From contig JAAYZQ010000102.1 in NCBI GenBank assembly GCA_012514775.1, positions 1-15,739 on the forward strand: a stretch of DNA of 15,739 bases, in the 5' to 3' direction. The notes below the pieces were generated by a model. It saw only the letters and a program-made list of their open reading frames with translations, searched no databases and had not been told where the DNA came from. The DNA is from Anaerolineaceae bacterium (lineage in GTDB: Bacteria > Chloroflexota > Anaerolineae > JAAYZQ01). Below, in pieces: positions 13,681-15,739 of this stretch. Each line of letters opens with the position of its first letter. Position 1 is the first letter of the stretch. The position numbers and the translations under genes are program-made.

Positions 13681-14261
13681 TGGGCGAGGCCGAGAGGCGG
13701 CCGGACAGAGAATCTGAACGGGGCTCAGGGGGGCGCGACCGTGCTTCTGAGCCCCGTTTTTTGACAGTGGGCCAGGTCGTGGGAGCCCACGGCGTGCGGG
13801 GCGAGCTCAAGGTGGCGATCATGAGCGACGACCCCCAGCGCTTTGCGCGCCTGAAACGCGTGTACCTGGGGCCCGACGACGAAAATCCGGTCGCCTGCAC
13901 CGTGGAAAGCACGCGCCTCCACGGCGGCCACGTTCTGGTCAAGCTGGAAGGCTGCGACGATCGGACCGCGGCGCTGGCGCGGTGCGGGACGCTGCTGTTT
14001 GTCCCCCTGGAAGAGGCCATCCCCCTGGAAGAGGGCGAGTACTACGAGCACCAGATCGTGGGCCTCGAAGTCTGGACCATGGCCGGCGAGTTCCTGGGAA
14101 CGGTCGCCGACATTCTCTACTCCCGGGCTAACGAGATTTACGTCGTGCGGGACGCGGGCACCCGCCGCGAAATCCTGCTGCCGGCCATCCAAGACGTGAT
14201 CCAGGACATCGACCTCGAGGCCGGGCGTCTCGTCGTCCACGTGATGGAGGGGCTCGGCTAG
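13680..14261 (+). CDS. rimM: 16S rRNA-processing protein RimM with N-terminal extension
   Basis: A 193-residue frame that helps 30S maturation by binding uS19 and 16S rRNA. The N-terminal RimM domain begins at VGQVVGAHGVRGEL (30-43). The PRC-barrel domain starts at YYEHQIVG (121-128), followed by ANEIYVV (150-156) and EILLPAIQDVI (164-174). Family members usually start 5-10 residues before the VG-x-V-x-x-x-H-G motif, but this frame has 29 extra Arg/Glu/Ser/Gly-rich residues. GTG 13680 is supported by GGAG 8 nt upstream and by overlap with the khpA stop. A strong terminator-like hairpin occupies codons 13-28. The alternative starts TTG 13761 (codon 28) or GTG 13767 would give a normal-sized protein but have no Shine-Dalgarno. 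The start is unresolved; the product is certain. Confidence 0.93.
   Translation: MGEAERRPDRESERGSGGRDRASEPRFLTVGQVVGAHGVRGELKVAIMSDDPQRFARLKRVYLGPDDENPVACTVESTRLHGGHVLVKLEGCDDRTAALARCGTLLFVPLEEAIPLEEGEYYEHQIVGLEVWTMAGEFLGTVADILYSRANEIYVVRDAGTRREILLPAIQDVIQDIDLEAGRLVVHVMEGLG
13717..13762 (+). terminator. Intrinsic-terminator-like hairpin inside the 5' end of rimM
   Basis: AACGGGGCTCAG (13717-13728) pairs perfectly over 12 bp with CTGAGCCCCGTT (13747-13758) around an 18-nt loop and runs straight into six T (13757-13762). It begins 37 bp after the khpA stop. In form it is a strong Rho-independent terminator on the plus strand, yet the rimM frame from GTG 13680 reads through it. It could end part of the ffh-rpsP-khpA transcript or act as an attenuator controlled by translation. 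Confidence 0.8.
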
Positions 14262-14304
14262 GCGGGCGCGCCTGGTTTGAACCCGGGCAAAGGAGCCGCA
14301 CAGA

Positions 14305-15420
14305 ATGTCTAGCGACGGCGTTCGTTTCTGGGTGGGCTTTAGCAAGGTGTCGGGCATTGGCGCGGCGCGCTTGCGGGCCCTCCTGGACTACTTTGGCGAG
14401 CTGGAGCTGGCCTGGAAGGCGCCCATCCACGAGCTGCAGCAGGCAGGCCTGGACCGGCGCTCTATCGTCAACCTGGTTAAGCTTAGAGACGGGCTGGACC
14501 TGGAAGCCGAGGTCCGCCGGCTCGAGCGCCAGGGGGTGACGGTCATGACCTGGGAAGACGCGGATTACCCTCCCAATCTGCGCCAGGTCTATAACCCACC
14601 ACCCGTGCTCTACGTGCGGGGCAGCATCGAGACCCGCGACGAGTGGGCAGTGGCCATCGTCGGCACGCGGCGCGCTTCGGTGTATGGCAAGGAGGCCGCC
14701 CAGATGCTCTCCACCGGCCTGGCACAGGCAGGCGTGACGGTGGTCAGCGGCCTGGCGCGGGGCATCGACACCGTCGCCCACCGGAGCTGCTTGCAGGCCG
14801 GGGGACGAACCCTGGCCGTGCTGGGCTGCGGCGTCGACGTCGTCTATCCCCACGAGAATGCGCGGCTGGCGGCCGAAATCGTCGAGCGGGGCGCCCTGAT
14901 CAGCGAGTATCCGCTGGGGACCCGGCCCGAGTCGCGCAACTTTCCGCCTCGCAACCGGATCGTGAGCGGGCTGGCCCTGGGGACCCTGGTCGTGGAGGGA
15001 GACATGGGCAGCGGCGCCCTCATCACCGCCGACTTTGCGGCGGAACAGGGGCGCGAGGTCCTGGCGGTGCCGGGCAGCATCTTTGCCCGCAACTGCCGGG
15101 GGACCAACCGCCTCATCCAACAGGGCGCCAAGATGGTCTGCACCGTCGGCGACGTTTTGGAGGAGCTGAACCTGACCATGGTCAGCGAGCAGGCCCAGGT
15201 GCGGGCAATCCTGCCCGAGAACGAGACCGAGGCCTTGCTGCTCCAGCACATGTCGGCCGAGCCCCTGCACGTGGATGCCCTGGGCCGGGCGGTCAATCTG
15301 CCCATCGCCCAGGTCAGCAGCACGCTGGCCCTCATGGAGCTGAAGGGCATGGTCCGCCAGGTGGGTGGCATGAGCTACGTGGTGGCGCGCGAAGGCCGCG
15401 TGGAGTACGTGGTGGAGTAA
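14305..15420 (+). CDS. dprA: DNA-processing protein DprA
   Basis: Complete 371-residue DprA/Smf, the usual length. An N-terminal helical SAM/HhH-like region (1-70, with KVSGIGAARLRALL) precedes the Rossmann-like core. The core motifs are VAIVGTRRASVYG (116-128), VVSGLARGID (146-155), AVLGCGVDVVYP (171-182), FPPRNRIVSGL (213-223), GSGALITADFA (235-245) and VPGS (255-258). A winged-helix (DML1-like) domain forms the C-terminus (about 300-371). DprA binds incoming single-stranded DNA during transformation and loads RecA. ATG 14305 has AAGGAG 9 nt upstream. It follows rimM by 43 bp, so co-transcription is possible. In many bacteria trmD occupies this position; here it does not. Confidence 0.96.
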   Translation: MSSDGVRFWVGFSKVSGIGAARLRALLDYFGELELAWKAPIHELQQAGLDRRSIVNLVKLRDGLDLEAEVRRLERQGVTVMTWEDADYPPNLRQVYNPPPVLYVRGSIETRDEWAVAIVGTRRASVYGKEAAQMLSTGLAQAGVTVVSGLARGIDTVAHRSCLQAGGRTLAVLGCGVDVVYPHENARLAAEIVERGALISEYPLGTRPESRNFPPRNRIVSGLALGTLVVEGDMGSGALITADFAAEQGREVLAVPGSIFARNCRGTNRLIQQGAKMVCTVGDVLEELNLTMVSEQAQVRAILPENETEALLLQHMSAEPLHVDALGRAVNLPIAQVSSTLALMELKGMVRQVGGMSYVVAREGRVEYVVE

Positions 15421-15430
15421 CCCCTTCCCG

Positions 15431-15463
15431 GCCTGAGCAGCGCCCGAGTAGTGCCCGAGCAGT
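15431..15463. repeat. Three imperfect 11-bp tandem repeats
   Basis: GCCTGAGCAGC, GCCCGAGTAGT and GCCCGAGCAGT follow one another directly in the 112-bp gap between dprA and the guanylyltransferase gene. A decayed fourth unit, GCCCGCAGT, follows at 15470-15478. No terminator with a T run was seen in this gap. Confidence 0.6.
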
Positions 15464-15532
15464 GATGGCGCCCGCAGTGTCTTGCCCTGCGGCCGGCACG
15501 CAAAAAATACCTCTCTCAAGCAGGAGGCTGAT

Positions 15533-15739
15533 TTGAACTACGATCACCTATACGCCGTCATCATGGCGGGCGGCATTGGCTCGCGGCTGTGGCCTCGCAG
15601 TCGCTCGGCAACGCCCAAGCAGTTCCTGGATCTGACCAGCGAGCGCTCCATGCTTCGCGAGACCGTGGATCGCATCCAGCCGCTCGTACCCCTGGAGCGC
15701 GTCCTGGTGGTGACCGGCGAGGAGCACCGCGAGACGGTC
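15533..15739 (+). CDS. manC: Mannose-1-phosphate guanylyltransferase, N-terminal fragment
   Basis: Partial gene cut by the right edge; 69 codons are visible. The product begins MNYDHLYAVIMAGGIGSRLW and continues with PRSRSATPKQFLDL (21-34). That is the signature nucleotidyltransferase loop G-G-x-G-x-R-L-W-P plus the P-K-Q-F metal/phosphate-binding stretch of GDP-mannose pyrophosphorylases (ManC/AlgA). The enzyme makes GDP-mannose from mannose-1-phosphate and GTP for polysaccharide, glycolipid or glycoprotein synthesis. The start is TTG 15533, supported by AGGAGG (15522-15527) with 5-nt spacing; no ATG or GTG lies before the motif in a better place. Whether the C-terminal isomerase domain of bifunctional enzymes is present cannot be seen. 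It is the second sugar-nucleotide locus in the window but is on the opposite strand from the left operon. Confidence 0.9.
   Translation, partial: MNYDHLYAVIMAGGIGSRLWPRSRSATPKQFLDLTSERSMLRETVDRIQPLVPLERVLVVTGEEHRETV

Noticed and set aside
14128..15519. A 463-codon minus-strand frame opposite dprA and rimM
   Set aside because: Antisense shadow of two genes with unmistakable family motifs.

Overview
The window is GC-rich bacterial chromosome with densely packed genes. All recognised coding sequences left of about 10,250 read on the minus strand, and all those right of about 10,420 read on the plus strand. Between them is one divergent promoter region. The most likely source is an uncultured member of the Chloroflexota (Anaerolineae or Caldilineae type). 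This is inferred from the gene neighbourhoods, the -10 boxes of the form TACAAT, a ribosomal protein S16 with a long acidic tail, and a palindromic repeat of a kind I associate with that phylum. I could not run a phylogenetic test.

Left block (1-3149, minus strand): a surface-polysaccharide operon. In order of transcription it encodes a Gfo/Idh/MocA sugar-nucleotide dehydrogenase, a left-handed beta-helix acyltransferase, a DegT-family PLP aminotransferase (its start overlaps the acyltransferase stop by 4 bp), and the first 50 codons of a Wzz-type chain-length regulator that runs off the left edge. Oxidation at C3, transamination and N-acetylation form the known route to UDP-2,3-diacetamido sugars. 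The exact sugar is an inference.

Gap (3150-4497): about 1.35 kb of lower-GC DNA without a credible gene. It contains a good minus-strand promoter (4252-4280), an intrinsic-terminator-like hairpin on the same strand (3705-3744), an extended -10 promoter on the plus strand (3507-3515) and other hairpins. It may be a long regulated leader of the polysaccharide operon, one or more non-coding RNAs, or decayed DNA.

Centre (4498-9782, minus strand): recJ (single-strand exonuclease), an M32 metallocarboxypeptidase, an SsnA-like amidohydrolase and a two-helix membrane protein with a possible PH-like domain form a closely spaced run. A 50-bp nested inverted repeat sits between the peptidase and ssnA and supplies the peptidase stop codon. 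Upstream of recJ are an intrinsic terminator and a DUF4870 membrane protein gene with a near-consensus promoter.

Right block (10,422-15,420, plus strand): fmt, ffh, rpsP, khpA, rimM and dprA. This is a translation and protein-targeting cluster, with dprA in the place often held by trmD. Ffh has a near-consensus promoter. A strong intrinsic-terminator-like hairpin lies inside the 5' end of the rimM frame and is the most unusual regulatory structure here. At the right edge a TTG-started mannose-1-phosphate guanylyltransferase gene begins. No tRNA, rRNA, CRISPR array or transposase gene was seen.
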